A stretch of 64,000 bases of DNA from Pseudomonas sp. ADAK18. Its GTDB lineage: Bacteria; Pseudomonadota; Gammaproteobacteria; Pseudomonadales; Pseudomonadaceae. The notes below the pieces were generated by a model. It did no database searches. It saw nothing but the letters and a program-made list of their open reading frames with translations, and was not told where the DNA came from. Of the stretch, positions 56,603-64,000 are shown one piece after another (position 1 is the first letter of the stretch; each line of letters begins with the position of its first letter). Both the position numbers and the translations under genes were made by a program. The stretch lies in NCBI RefSeq assembly GCF_012935695.1, contig NZ_CP052859.1:4319001-4383000 (forward strand), read 5' to 3'.

Positions 56603-57292
56603 TCAGGGCTTTCGAAACAACTCGCGACTGACCAGCGGCCGACCGCCCAAATGCACCGCCAGGGCCTGGCGCATCAGGCGCTTGGCGGCGGACAAGGCAC
56701 CTGGAGCACTCCAGTCGGCCTCGCTCATAGCCAACAGCTCAGTGCCCTGGAACAGGCCGGGTTGCAGCAGGTAGACCCGCTCCAGGCCCGCGTCCACTTG
56801 CAGACGGTACATGCCATCGGCAGCGATGGGGTCGCCGTGCACGTCCTGGCTCAGTTCAAAGCCGTAGCCCAGGTCGTCCAGCAGGCGCCATTCGAAAGCG
56901 CGCAGCAGCGGTTCCAAAGGGCGGCCTTCGGCCAGGGCAAGCAACGTGGCGGCGTAGTGATCAAAGACTGCCGGGTGCGGATCTTCGGCCGGCAGCAGAC
57001 GAATCAGCAGTTCGTTGAGGTAGAGGCCGCTGAACAGCGCCTCGCCGTTGAGCCAGTTGGAGGCTCCGGCGCTTTCCATGCGACCGACGTTCTTCAGCTC
57101 GCCACGCCCACGAAACTCCACTTCCAGGGCCACGAACGGCCGTGCCAAGGTCCCCGCCTTGCCTCGCGCGCTGCGCAAGACTGCACGCAGGCGGCCTTGG
57201 GGCGTGAGGAAGTCCACCAAGGCGCTGGTCTCGCGGTAGGCGCGGCTGTGCAGGACGTAAGCGGGTTGGCCGGTGGGTGGGGTTTGGGACAT
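56603..57292 (-). CDS. recO: DNA repair protein RecO
   Basis: A 229-residue protein with an N-terminal OB fold ([20 protein letters not shown]) and helical remainder, matching RecO of gammaproteobacteria, which helps load RecA on SSB-coated DNA with RecR. Upstream, a REPIN interrupts the gap to era, so it may be partly separate from the era-rnc transcript. Confidence 0.92.
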   Translation of the reverse strand: MSQTPPTGQPAYVLHSRAYRETSALVDFLTPQGRLRAVLRSARGKAGTLARPFVALEVEFRGRGELKNVGRMESAGASNWLNGEALFSGLYLNELLIRLLPAEDPHPAVFDHYAATLLALAEGRPLEPLLRAFEWRLLDDLGYGFELSQDVHGDPIAADGMYRLQVDAGLERVYLLQPGLFQGTELLAMSEADWSAPGALSAAKRLMRQALAVHLGGRPLVSRELFRKP

Positions 57293-57321
57293 GAGATGGG
57301 ATATCTCTAAAGAAGGACCAA

Positions 57322-57452
57322 TGTGGCGAGGGGGCTTGCCCCCGTTGGGCTGCGAAGCAGTCCCAATAAGACCACCCGGTTCTTTCAGGCAGAACTGGGT
57401 GTGGTTTCAGGGCTGCTTCGCAGCCCAACGGGGGCAAGCCCCCTCGCCACAA
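57322..57452. repeat. REPIN-type repeat between era and recO
   Basis: TGTGGCGAGGGGGCTTGCCCCC and GGGGGCAAGCCCCCTCGCCACA enclose a loop with GGGCTGCGAAGCAG and CTGCTTCGCAGCCC. It is of the 32247-32379 design and differs from the units at the transposase in the centre. Confidence 0.85.
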
Positions 57453-57483
57453 CAAGCCCCTCATCCACAAAACCGGTCACGGT

Positions 57484-58386
57484 TTACAGGTCGCCGTAAC
57501 CCAACGAACGCAACGCGCGCTCATCATCAGACCAACCACCCTTAACCTTGACCCACAGGTTGAGCATGATCTTGGAGTCAAACAGCAGCTCCATGTCCTT
57601 GCGCGCTTCGGTGCCGATACGCTTGATACGCTCGCCCTTGTCGCCAATGATGATTTTCTTCTGGCCGTCGCGTTCGACGAGGATCAGCGCGTGGATATGC
57701 AGGGTCTTGCCCTGCTGCTTGAACTCTTCGATTTCAACGGTGATCTGGTACGGCAGCTCGGCGCCCATCTGGCGCATGATTTTCTCGCGCACCAGTTCAG
57801 CGGCAAGGAAACGGCTGCTGCGGTCGGTGATCTGGTCTTCCGGGAAGAAGTGCTCGTTCTCCGGCAGGTGCTGGGCGATAACCCGCTCCAACGCTTCCAG
57901 GTTGTGACCGTGCTGGGCCGAGATCGGCATGATCTGGGCGTTCGGCAGTTGTTCCTGCAGCCAGCTCAGGTGCGGCATCAGCTCGGCCTTGTCTTCGATG
58001 CGGTCGGTCTTGTTCAACGCGACGATCAACGGGCCAGTCACGTATTGCACACGCTCAAGGACCATCTGGTCTTCGTCGGTCCACTTGGTGCGGTCAACGA
58101 CGAAGATCACCACGTCGACGTCTTTCAACGCGGCCGAGGCGGTCTTGTTCATGTAGCGGTTGAGAGCTTTCTCGCCACCTTTGTGCATGCCTGGGGTATC
58201 AACGTAGACCGCCTGGATATTGCCTTCGGTCTTGATGCCCAGCATGTTGTGGCGCGTGGTCTGCGGCTTGCGCGAAGTGATCGCAAGCTTTTGTCCCAGG
58301 ATGTGGTTCAGCAGCGTGGACTTGCCCACGTTGGGACGGCCGACGATGGCAACATAGCCACAGCGTGTTGCGGTTGAATCAGTCAT
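57484..58386 (-). CDS. era: Ribosome-associated GTPase Era
   Basis: A 300-residue GTPase essential for 30S assembly. G1 GRPNVGKS at 16-23, G3 DTPGMH, G4 NKTD, and a C-terminal KH domain ([14 protein letters not shown]) are all intact. The ATG at 58386 lies inside the end of rnc (8-base overlap), so the two are coupled. Confidence 0.96.
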   Translation of the reverse strand: MTDSTATRCGYVAIVGRPNVGKSTLLNHILGQKLAITSRKPQTTRHNMLGIKTEGNIQAVYVDTPGMHKGGEKALNRYMNKTASAALKDVDVVIFVVDRTKWTDEDQMVLERVQYVTGPLIVALNKTDRIEDKAELMPHLSWLQEQLPNAQIMPISAQHGHNLEALERVIAQHLPENEHFFPEDQITDRSSRFLAAELVREKIMRQMGAELPYQITVEIEEFKQQGKTLHIHALILVERDGQKKIIIGDKGERIKRIGTEARKDMELLFDSKIMLNLWVKVKGGWSDDERALRSLGYGDL

Positions 58387-59068
58387 GGCCATTCTCCACG
58401 CCCAGGGCAATCAGTGCTGCGGCGGCCGCTACCTGTTCGGCAATACGACGACTCACACCCTGACCTCGGCTTTTTTCATTCAGTAAGGTGATTTCACATT
58501 CGACGAAGAACACTCGGCAATGTGGCTCACCCTGGATATCCACCACTTCGTAACGTGGCAGTTCACACCCGCGGGACTGCAGAAACTCTTGCAGGCGGGT
58601 CTTGGGATCTTTGTTGGTGTCCACCAGCGTCAGGCTTTCAATCTCCGAAGCCAGCCAGGCCACTACCCGCTCCTTGGCGGCTTCCATACCGGCATCGAGG
58701 TAGATCGCACCGATCAGGGCTTCGAGGGCATCGGCCAGAATCGACTCGCGACGGAAACCACCGCTTTTCAACTCGCCGGAACCCAGGCGCAGGTACTCGC
58801 CAAGGTCGAAACCACGGGCCAGTATGGCCAGGGTCTCGCCCTTCACCAGGCGGGCACGCAAGCGCGACAACTGGCCTTCACGGGCCAGGGGGAAGCGATC
58901 GAACAGGGCTTCACCGGCGACAAAGTTGAGGATGGCATCACCGAGGAATTCCAGGCGCTCGTTGTTACGCCCGGCAAAACTGCGGTGTGTAAGGGCAAGG
59001 ATCATCAGTTCCTGATCCTTGAAGGTGTAACCGAGCTGACGCTCGAGACGGCTTAGAGAAACGCTCAC
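58379..59068 (-). CDS. rnc: Ribonuclease III
   Basis: A 229-residue double-strand RNase with the [10 protein letters not shown] signature at 36-45 and a C-terminal dsRNA-binding domain ([24 protein letters not shown]). It starts with GTG. It matures rRNA and certain mRNAs. The gap to lepB is 148 bases and holds a strong hairpin. Confidence 0.95.
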   Translation of the reverse strand: MSVSLSRLERQLGYTFKDQELMILALTHRSFAGRNNERLEFLGDAILNFVAGEALFDRFPLAREGQLSRLRARLVKGETLAILARGFDLGEYLRLGSGELKSGGFRRESILADALEALIGAIYLDAGMEAAKERVVAWLASEIESLTLVDTNKDPKTRLQEFLQSRGCELPRYEVVDIQGEPHCRVFFVECEITLLNEKSRGQGVSRRIAEQVAAAAALIALGVENGHD

Positions 59069-59188
59069 GGTTTACCCACATTCAGTTCGTGGCGCCAAAG
59101 GCCTACGACGATTAACGCTGTGTTCAAATTCAAATCCTGGTGGTTGCTGCATGAGGCCGGACAATTGTCCAAGCCCCAGAAAAGCATT

Positions 59189-59210
59189 CGGCGCTGTGTT
59201 CACAGCGCCG
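59189..59210 (-). promoter_or_regulatory. Perfect hairpin in the lepB-rnc gap
   Basis: CGGCGCTGTG and CACAGCGCCG form a ten-base-pair stem with a two-base loop, about 120 bases before the rnc start. It may be an mRNA processing or stability element. Confidence 0.45.
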
Positions 59211-59216
59211 TATGGA

Positions 59217-60071
59217 TTACTTGATCAGCCCGACCCGCGAGAAGTTCGGCAGGTGGCTGAGCTTGGGTTCCGGCCAGCTCATCCAGACCGCGAAGGCCTT
59301 GCCGACGATATTCTGGTCGGGGACCATGCCCAGCAGGTCCTTGGGAATGTTGGGGTCATCCCAGTACCGGCTGTCATTGGAGTTGTCGCGGTTGTCGCCC
59401 ATCATGAAGTAATGCCCGGCAGGCACTGTCCATTGGTTATCAGGCGGCGAACGGTAGCGGCTCATTTCCTTACGGATTTCGTGCTCTACCGCCCCGAGCT
59501 TTTCCTGGTACAGCTCTGCGCTGCCCAAGGTGTTCGGTTCGGAACCGATCAGTTTTTCCGCCACCGATTCGCCATTGACGAACAGGCGCTTGTCGCTGGT
59601 GTAGCGAATCACGTCGCCCGGCAGGCCCACCACACGCTTGATGTAGTTGACGTTCGGGTCGCTTGGGTAGCGAAACACCATCACATCGCCGCGCTGCGGA
59701 TCGCCGATCTCGATGACTTTCTTGTCGATCACCGGCAAGCGGATCCCGTAGGAAAACTTGTTCACCAGGATGAAGTCGCCCACGTCCAGGGTGGGTTTCA
59801 TCGATCCCGAAGGAATCTGAAACGGCTCCACCAGGAACGAACGCAGCACCAACACGATAAACAGAACCGGGAAGAACGACTTGCCGTATTCAACCAGCAG
59901 CGGTTCCTTGTTCAGTTTCTCGACCACAGCCACATCAGGCTGGCTGACGCTGCCCTGATAGGAGGCAATGGCCGTGCGCCGACGCGGGGCGAAGAACACC
60001 AGATCAAGCAACGCCAGGAGACCACAAACGGCAACGGCGATGACCAGCAACAGCGGGAAATTTAGTGACAT
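59217..60071 (-). CDS. lepB: Signal peptidase I
   Basis: A 284-residue inner-membrane serine/lysine peptidase that releases exported proteins. Two membrane helices precede the catalytic Ser90 (IPSGSMKPTL) and Lys145 (NYIKRVVGLPGD); GDNRDNSNDSRYW completes the site. Five bases from lepA, same operon. Confidence 0.95.
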   Translation of the reverse strand: MSLNFPLLLVIAVAVCGLLALLDLVFFAPRRRTAIASYQGSVSQPDVAVVEKLNKEPLLVEYGKSFFPVLFIVLVLRSFLVEPFQIPSGSMKPTLDVGDFILVNKFSYGIRLPVIDKKVIEIGDPQRGDVMVFRYPSDPNVNYIKRVVGLPGDVIRYTSDKRLFVNGESVAEKLIGSEPNTLGSAELYQEKLGAVEHEIRKEMSRYRSPPDNQWTVPAGHYFMMGDNRDNSNDSRYWDDPNIPKDLLGMVPDQNIVGKAFAVWMSWPEPKLSHLPNFSRVGLIK

Positions 60072-60076
60072 AGGAC

Positions 60077-61876
60077 CTAACTATCCAACCTGAGCACCGC
60101 AAGGAAGGCTTCTTGTGGAATTTCCACGTTGCCCACTTGCTTCATGCGTTTTTTACCGGCCTTTTGCTTCTCAAGCAGCTTGCGCTTACGGCTGACGTCG
60201 CCACCGTAGCATTTGGCCAGTACGTTCTTTCTGAGTGCCTTGACGGAGGTCCGTGCAATGATCTGCCCGCCAATGGCGGCCTGGATCGCGACGTCGAACA
60301 TCTGGCGCGGAATCAGTTCCTTCATCTTCTCGGTCAACTGGCGACCTTTGTAGTGCGCGTTATCCTTGTGCACGATCAGCGCCAGGGCGTCGACCTTGTC
60401 ACCGTTGATCAGCACATCCAGTTTCACCAGATTAGCTGACTGATAACGATCAAAATGGTAATCCAGCGAAGCATAGCCGCGACTGGTGGATTTGAGACGG
60501 TCGAAGAAGTCCAGGACCACTTCGTTCATCGGCAAATCGTAGGTCACTTGTACCTGGGTACCGAGGAACAGCATGTCGTGCTGCACGCCACGCTTTTCGA
60601 TACACAGGGTAATGACGTTGCCCAGGTGCTCTTGCGGCACAAGAATATTGGCCCGCACGATCGGCTCGCGCATGTCTTCGATGGACGACAGGTCCGGGAG
60701 CTTGGACGGGTTGTCGACGTAAATCGTTTCACCGGTTTTCAGCAACAGCTCAAAAATAACCGTTGGTGCGGTGGTGATCAGGTCCAGGTCGTATTCGCGC
60801 TCGAGGCGCTCCTGGATGATCTCCATGTGCAGCATGCCGAGGAAGCCGCAACGGAAGCCGAAGCCCAGGGCGTCGGAGCTTTCCGGGGTGTACTGCAACG
60901 ATGAGTCGTTGAGCGTCAGCTTTTGCAGGGCTTCGCGGAAATCTTCGAAGTCGTCGGAACTGACCGGGAACAGGCCGGCGTAAACCTGCGGCTGGATGCG
61001 TTTAAAGCCCGGCAGCACGTCGACGTCAGGGGTGGAACTCAAGGTCAGGGTGTCACCGACCGGTGCACCGTGGATGTCCTTGATACCAGCGATGATGAAG
61101 CCTACTTCGCCGGCTTTCAGATCAACGGTCGCAGTATGCTTGGGGTTGAATACACCGACGCTGTCCACCAGGTGGATCTTGCCGGTGGACTTGACCAGGA
61201 TCTTGTCGCCCTTCTTTACACGGCCGTGGCGCACGCGTACCAGGGAAACAACGCCCAGGTAGTTGTCGAACCAGGAGTCGATGATCAACGCTTGCAGCGG
61301 ATCTTCGTAGTTGCCGGTGGGGGCGGGAATGGTTTTTACCAAGCGCTCAAGCACTTCGTCGACACCCAGGCCGGTCTTGGCGCTGCACTCGACGGCGTCG
61401 GTGGCGTCAATGCCGATGATTTTTTCGATTTCTTCTTTCACGCGGTCCGGATCGGCCTGTGGCAGGTCGATCTTGTTCAGCACCGGCATGACTTCCAGGC
61501 CTTGCTCGATGGCGGTGTAGCAGTTGGCCACGGACTGGGCTTCAACGCCCTGCCCCGCGTCCACTACCAGCAACGCACCTTCACAGGCCGCCAGCGACCG
61601 GCTGACTTCGTAGGTGAAGTCAACGTGGCCGGGGGTGTCAATGAAGTTCAACTGGTACTTGATGCCATCGCGGGCGGTGTAATACAGAGTAACGCTGTGG
61701 GCCTTGATGGTGATCCCGCGCTCGCGCTCGAGGTCCATGGAGTCCAGCACCTGGGCTTCCATTTCACGCTCGGCAAGGCCGCCGCACATCTGGATGAATC
61801 GATCGGCCAGCGTCGACTTGCCATGGTCAATGTGGGCGATGATGGAGAAATTGCGGATATGACTCAAATCACTCAC
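60077..61876 (-). CDS. lepA: Elongation factor 4
   Basis: A 599-residue translational GTPase with G1 AHIDHGKST at 14-22, [14 protein letters not shown], and the LepA-specific C-terminal domain ([18 protein letters not shown]). It back-translocates ribosomes under stress. It is first in the lepA-lepB unit here. A TACAAT at 61931-61936 (minus strand) could be its -10 box, without a good -35. Confidence 0.96.
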   Translation of the reverse strand: MSDLSHIRNFSIIAHIDHGKSTLADRFIQMCGGLAEREMEAQVLDSMDLERERGITIKAHSVTLYYTARDGIKYQLNFIDTPGHVDFTYEVSRSLAACEGALLVVDAGQGVEAQSVANCYTAIEQGLEVMPVLNKIDLPQADPDRVKEEIEKIIGIDATDAVECSAKTGLGVDEVLERLVKTIPAPTGNYEDPLQALIIDSWFDNYLGVVSLVRVRHGRVKKGDKILVKSTGKIHLVDSVGVFNPKHTATVDLKAGEVGFIIAGIKDIHGAPVGDTLTLSSTPDVDVLPGFKRIQPQVYAGLFPVSSDDFEDFREALQKLTLNDSSLQYTPESSDALGFGFRCGFLGMLHMEIIQERLEREYDLDLITTAPTVIFELLLKTGETIYVDNPSKLPDLSSIEDMREPIVRANILVPQEHLGNVITLCIEKRGVQHDMLFLGTQVQVTYDLPMNEVVLDFFDRLKSTSRGYASLDYHFDRYQSANLVKLDVLINGDKVDALALIVHKDNAHYKGRQLTEKMKELIPRQMFDVAIQAAIGGQIIARTSVKALRKNVLAKCYGGDVSRKRKLLEKQKAGKKRMKQVGNVEIPQEAFLAVLRLDS

Positions 61877-61980
61877 GGATCAACACTCAAAAAGGCTGCA
61901 GGCAGACTGCCCGCTGAAAAATAGCCGGGAATTGTACCTGATGCTCAGGCCAGACGTCATCTTTGGCGACCAAGAACAAA

Positions 61981-62012
61981 AATGCCCCGATCTGTCGAAC
62001 GGGGCATTTTTT
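61981..62012. terminator. Bidirectional intrinsic terminator after lptG
   Basis: AATGCCCCG pairs with CGGGGCATT, with T and A runs on both sides. It should end the lptF-lptG transcript before the lepA promoter. Confidence 0.85.
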
Positions 62013-62028
62013 ATTCATAAGCAGGTAA

Positions 62029-63108
62029 TCAACCGGCTCGGCGCAACAACCAGAACCCGGCCACCGCACAAATGAGCGTGGGTACCAGCACTGCAAACAG
62101 CGGCGAGAAGCCGAATACCAGGCTGGAAGGGCCCAACAAGTCCTGCGCGATACGGAAGGTGAAGCCCACCAGCACGCCGGTAAACACCCGCTGCCCCAAC
62201 GTCACGGAGCGCAGCGGGCCGAAGATGAAGGAAATGGCCATCAGCACCAGCGCAGCGGTTACCACCGGCTGCAATACCTTGACCCAGAACGCCAGCCAGT
62301 AACGGCCATTGTTCAGGCCCTGGTCGCTCAAGTAGTGGATGTAACTCCACAAACCGGCAATAGACAGGGTTTCTGGGACCATCACCACGGTATTGAGCAA
62401 ATCCGGGCTCAAGGCAATGTCCCAGGTTTCTTGCGGGGTGTTGACCACCTCGGTAGTCGATGCCGGACCGGTGCCGATACCACGGAAGAAGGTGGTGGTC
62501 ACATCACTCAACAGCCACTTCTCGTCGCCATACTGCGCACGCTTGGCAAAACTTGCCGACAGCATGTGCCGCTCCTTGTCGAAGTGATAACGGGTCACCC
62601 CCAGCAGCAAGCCGCCCGGTTGCACGGCGTTGATGTGGATAAACTCGTCACCCTGGCGGTGCCACAGGCCGTGCTTGGCGCTTTGTGCGTCGCCCGACCC
62701 CTGGGCCAGGGCTCGATTGGCCTGGGCCTGGCTTTCAGTCGGTGGCACCACGTATTCGCCAATCAACACGCCGACCACCATCAGCACCAGCATGGGCTTC
62801 ATGACCGCCCAGACAATACGGCCGATGGACACACCGGCGGCGCGCATGATCGTCAGTTCACTGTTGCTGGCCAGGCTGCCCAGGCCGATCAGGCAGCCGA
62901 TCAGCGCCGCCATCGGCAACATCTCGTAGAGACGACGCGGCGCGGTGAGCATCACGTAGCTCAGAACGTCGGTTACGGTGTAGCTGTCGGTGACGTTACC
63001 CACCTCGTCGATGAACGCGAACAGCAAGGCCAGGCCCAGGATAATGCCCAGTACAGCGAGGATCGCCATCAACACGCTGCTACCGATGTAGCGATCGAGC
63101 TTAACCAC
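62029..63108 (-). CDS. lptG: LPS export permease LptG
   Basis: A 359-residue inner-membrane protein with six membrane helices, three on each side of a periplasmic beta-jellyroll. It forms with LptF the permease of the LptB2FG ABC exporter, which extracts LPS. MVKLDRYIGSSVLMAILAVL and LYEMLPMAALIGCLIGLGSL are typical. It overlaps lptF by eight bases. Confidence 0.93.
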   Translation of the reverse strand: MVKLDRYIGSSVLMAILAVLGIILGLALLFAFIDEVGNVTDSYTVTDVLSYVMLTAPRRLYEMLPMAALIGCLIGLGSLASNSELTIMRAAGVSIGRIVWAVMKPMLVLMVVGVLIGEYVVPPTESQAQANRALAQGSGDAQSAKHGLWHRQGDEFIHINAVQPGGLLLGVTRYHFDKERHMLSASFAKRAQYGDEKWLLSDVTTTFFRGIGTGPASTTEVVNTPQETWDIALSPDLLNTVVMVPETLSIAGLWSYIHYLSDQGLNNGRYWLAFWVKVLQPVVTAALVLMAISFIFGPLRSVTLGQRVFTGVLVGFTFRIAQDLLGPSSLVFGFSPLFAVLVPTLICAVAGFWLLRRAG

Positions 63109-64000
63109 GAGCCATCTCCTTCATGCTGCGACGACTCGCCATTTTCAAACGCAACGGTTCCCAGTACAGCAGCCCCAGGCCGATGACCAGGAAGACCCCG
63201 TGGACCCACCACAACCCCAAGCCCAGCGGGATCTTGCCCTTTTCCAGGGAGCCGCGGGCGGAAATCAGGATGGTCAGGTAAGCCATATAAAGCAGGATGG
63301 CCGGCAACAACTTGAGGAATCGGCCCTGGCGCGGGTTCACGCGTGCAAGTGGCACTGCCATCAAGGTCACGATAAACACCAGCAGCGGCAACGACAGGCG
63401 CCACTGCAACTCGGCCACGGCACGAGGCTCCGGGTTGCCCCACAGAGCGCTGGTGGGCATCGCGTCACGGTCGGTCACTTCGTTGCTGATTTCAGGCTTG
63501 GCCAACAGTACGCCGTAGGTGTCGTACTTGATGGCCCGGTAATCCGCCTGGCCGGGGCTGCCGTCATAGCGATAGCCGTTTTCCAGGATCAGGTAGCGGT
63601 TGCCGTCCGGACGGATCTCCTGGCGACCGCTGTCGGCCACCAGCACCGAGATACCACGGTCCTTCTGGTCCTGGCCCAAGCGCTTCTCGGAAATGAATAC
63701 GCCACCCAGGCTGGCGCGATCTTCGGTCATCCGCTCGGTGTAGGTCACCCGCGAGCCGTCATTCAACGCCTGGAAACGCCCAGGAACCAAGGTATCGAAC
63801 TCGGTCATCGCATCTTGTTTATTAAGCAGCAGCTGAAATTGCATGGAGCCTTGAGGCGCCAGGCTCAGGCTCAACCAGGCAACCACCAGGGCCACGCCGG
63901 TCGCCGGTACCAGGGTCATGGCCAGCAAGCGCTGTTGGCTCATGCCGGTGGCCGAAAGCACGGTCATTTCACTTTCGAGGTAGAGCCGACCATAGGCCAG
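63101..64000 (-). CDS. lptF: LPS export permease LptF (5-prime end beyond the window)
   Basis: The C-terminal 299 residues of LptF, open through the right edge (GRLYLESEMTVLSATGMS continues at the edge). The N-terminal first helices, about 70 residues, lie outside. Visible parts include SQQRLLAMTLVPATGVALVV, the periplasmic jellyroll and three C-terminal helices. It partners with LptG. Confidence 0.93.
   Translation of the reverse strand: MAYGRLYLESEMTVLSATGMSQQRLLAMTLVPATGVALVVAWLSLSLAPQGSMQFQLLLNKQDAMTEFDTLVPGRFQALNDGSRVTYTERMTEDRASLGGVFISEKRLGQDQKDRGISVLVADSGRQEIRPDGNRYLILENGYRYDGSPGQADYRAIKYDTYGVLLAKPEISNEVTDRDAMPTSALWGNPEPRAVAELQWRLSLPLLVFIVTLMAVPLARVNPRQGRFLKLLPAILLYMAYLTILISARGSLEKGKIPLGLGLWWVHGVFLVIGLGLLYWEPLRLKMASRRSMKEMARG

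Overview
The window is chromosomal DNA of a Pseudomonas, most likely a member of the P. fluorescens complex. Three things point there: high-GC coding with dense, mostly short intergenic gaps; several families of REP/REPIN-type palindromes (arms reading GTGGCGAGCGGGCTTGCCCGC, GTGGGAGC and TGTAGCCGC) between genes; and blocks familiar from Pseudomonas genomes (asrA-icp, pdxJ-recO-era-rnc-lepB-lepA, multicopper oxidase-tadA, lptF-lptG, gcd). No rRNA, tRNA, CRISPR array, prophage or classical insertion sequence was found; the only transposase-like gene is a REP-associated tyrosine transposase.

Layout. 1-4.2 kb: an OpgC-like membrane acyltransferase and a convergent ProY-like amino-acid permease sharing a terminator, then a REP-associated transposase between two near-identical REPIN-type repeats. 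4.2-7.3 kb: a large atypical class A penicillin-binding protein. 7.4-17.9 kb: two tandem 1.7-kaa paralogs with an N-terminal toxin-like module, a short LRR block and a C-terminal NEL (IpaH/SspH-type) E3 ubiquitin ligase domain with its CxD motif, which are candidate host-directed toxins. 17.9-27.0 kb: an eight-gene alpha-type (CS1/CFA-I/cable pilus) chaperone-usher operon with three tip-adhesin paralogs, two chaperones, two pilins and one usher. 27.5-30 kb: a PadR regulator with a siderophore-interacting ferric reductase (NfeR/NfeF-like), a Pr6Pr membrane protein and a VF530 protein. 30-38.6 kb: a TonB receptor behind a Zur-box-like site, membrane glucose dehydrogenase, a 2OG-Fe(II) oxygenase and a GGDEF-EAL protein.

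38.8-48 kb: an eight-gene minus-strand cluster (amidase, imidase/PgdA-like deacetylase, MFS transporter, two SDRs, a CxxC mini-protein, a CobW GTPase and a leaderless solute-binding-like protein), divergent from a GntR-type regulator with two winged-helix domains. I read it as a metal-dependent cyclic imide/amide catabolic pathway. Two opposite calls on this cluster should be kept apart: the enzyme families are visible, the substrate is inferred.

48-64 kb is mostly housekeeping: AsrA-type Lon protease, lipoprotein cysteine-peptidase inhibitor, YhhN-type protein, cmoA-cmoB (tRNA wobble modification), tadA behind a Tat-type multicopper oxidase, pdxJ, recO, era, rnc, lepB, lepA, and lptG with a partial lptF running off the right edge. 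The lepA-lptG and pdxJ-oxidase junctions join blocks that, as I recall, are apart in P. aeruginosa PAO1.
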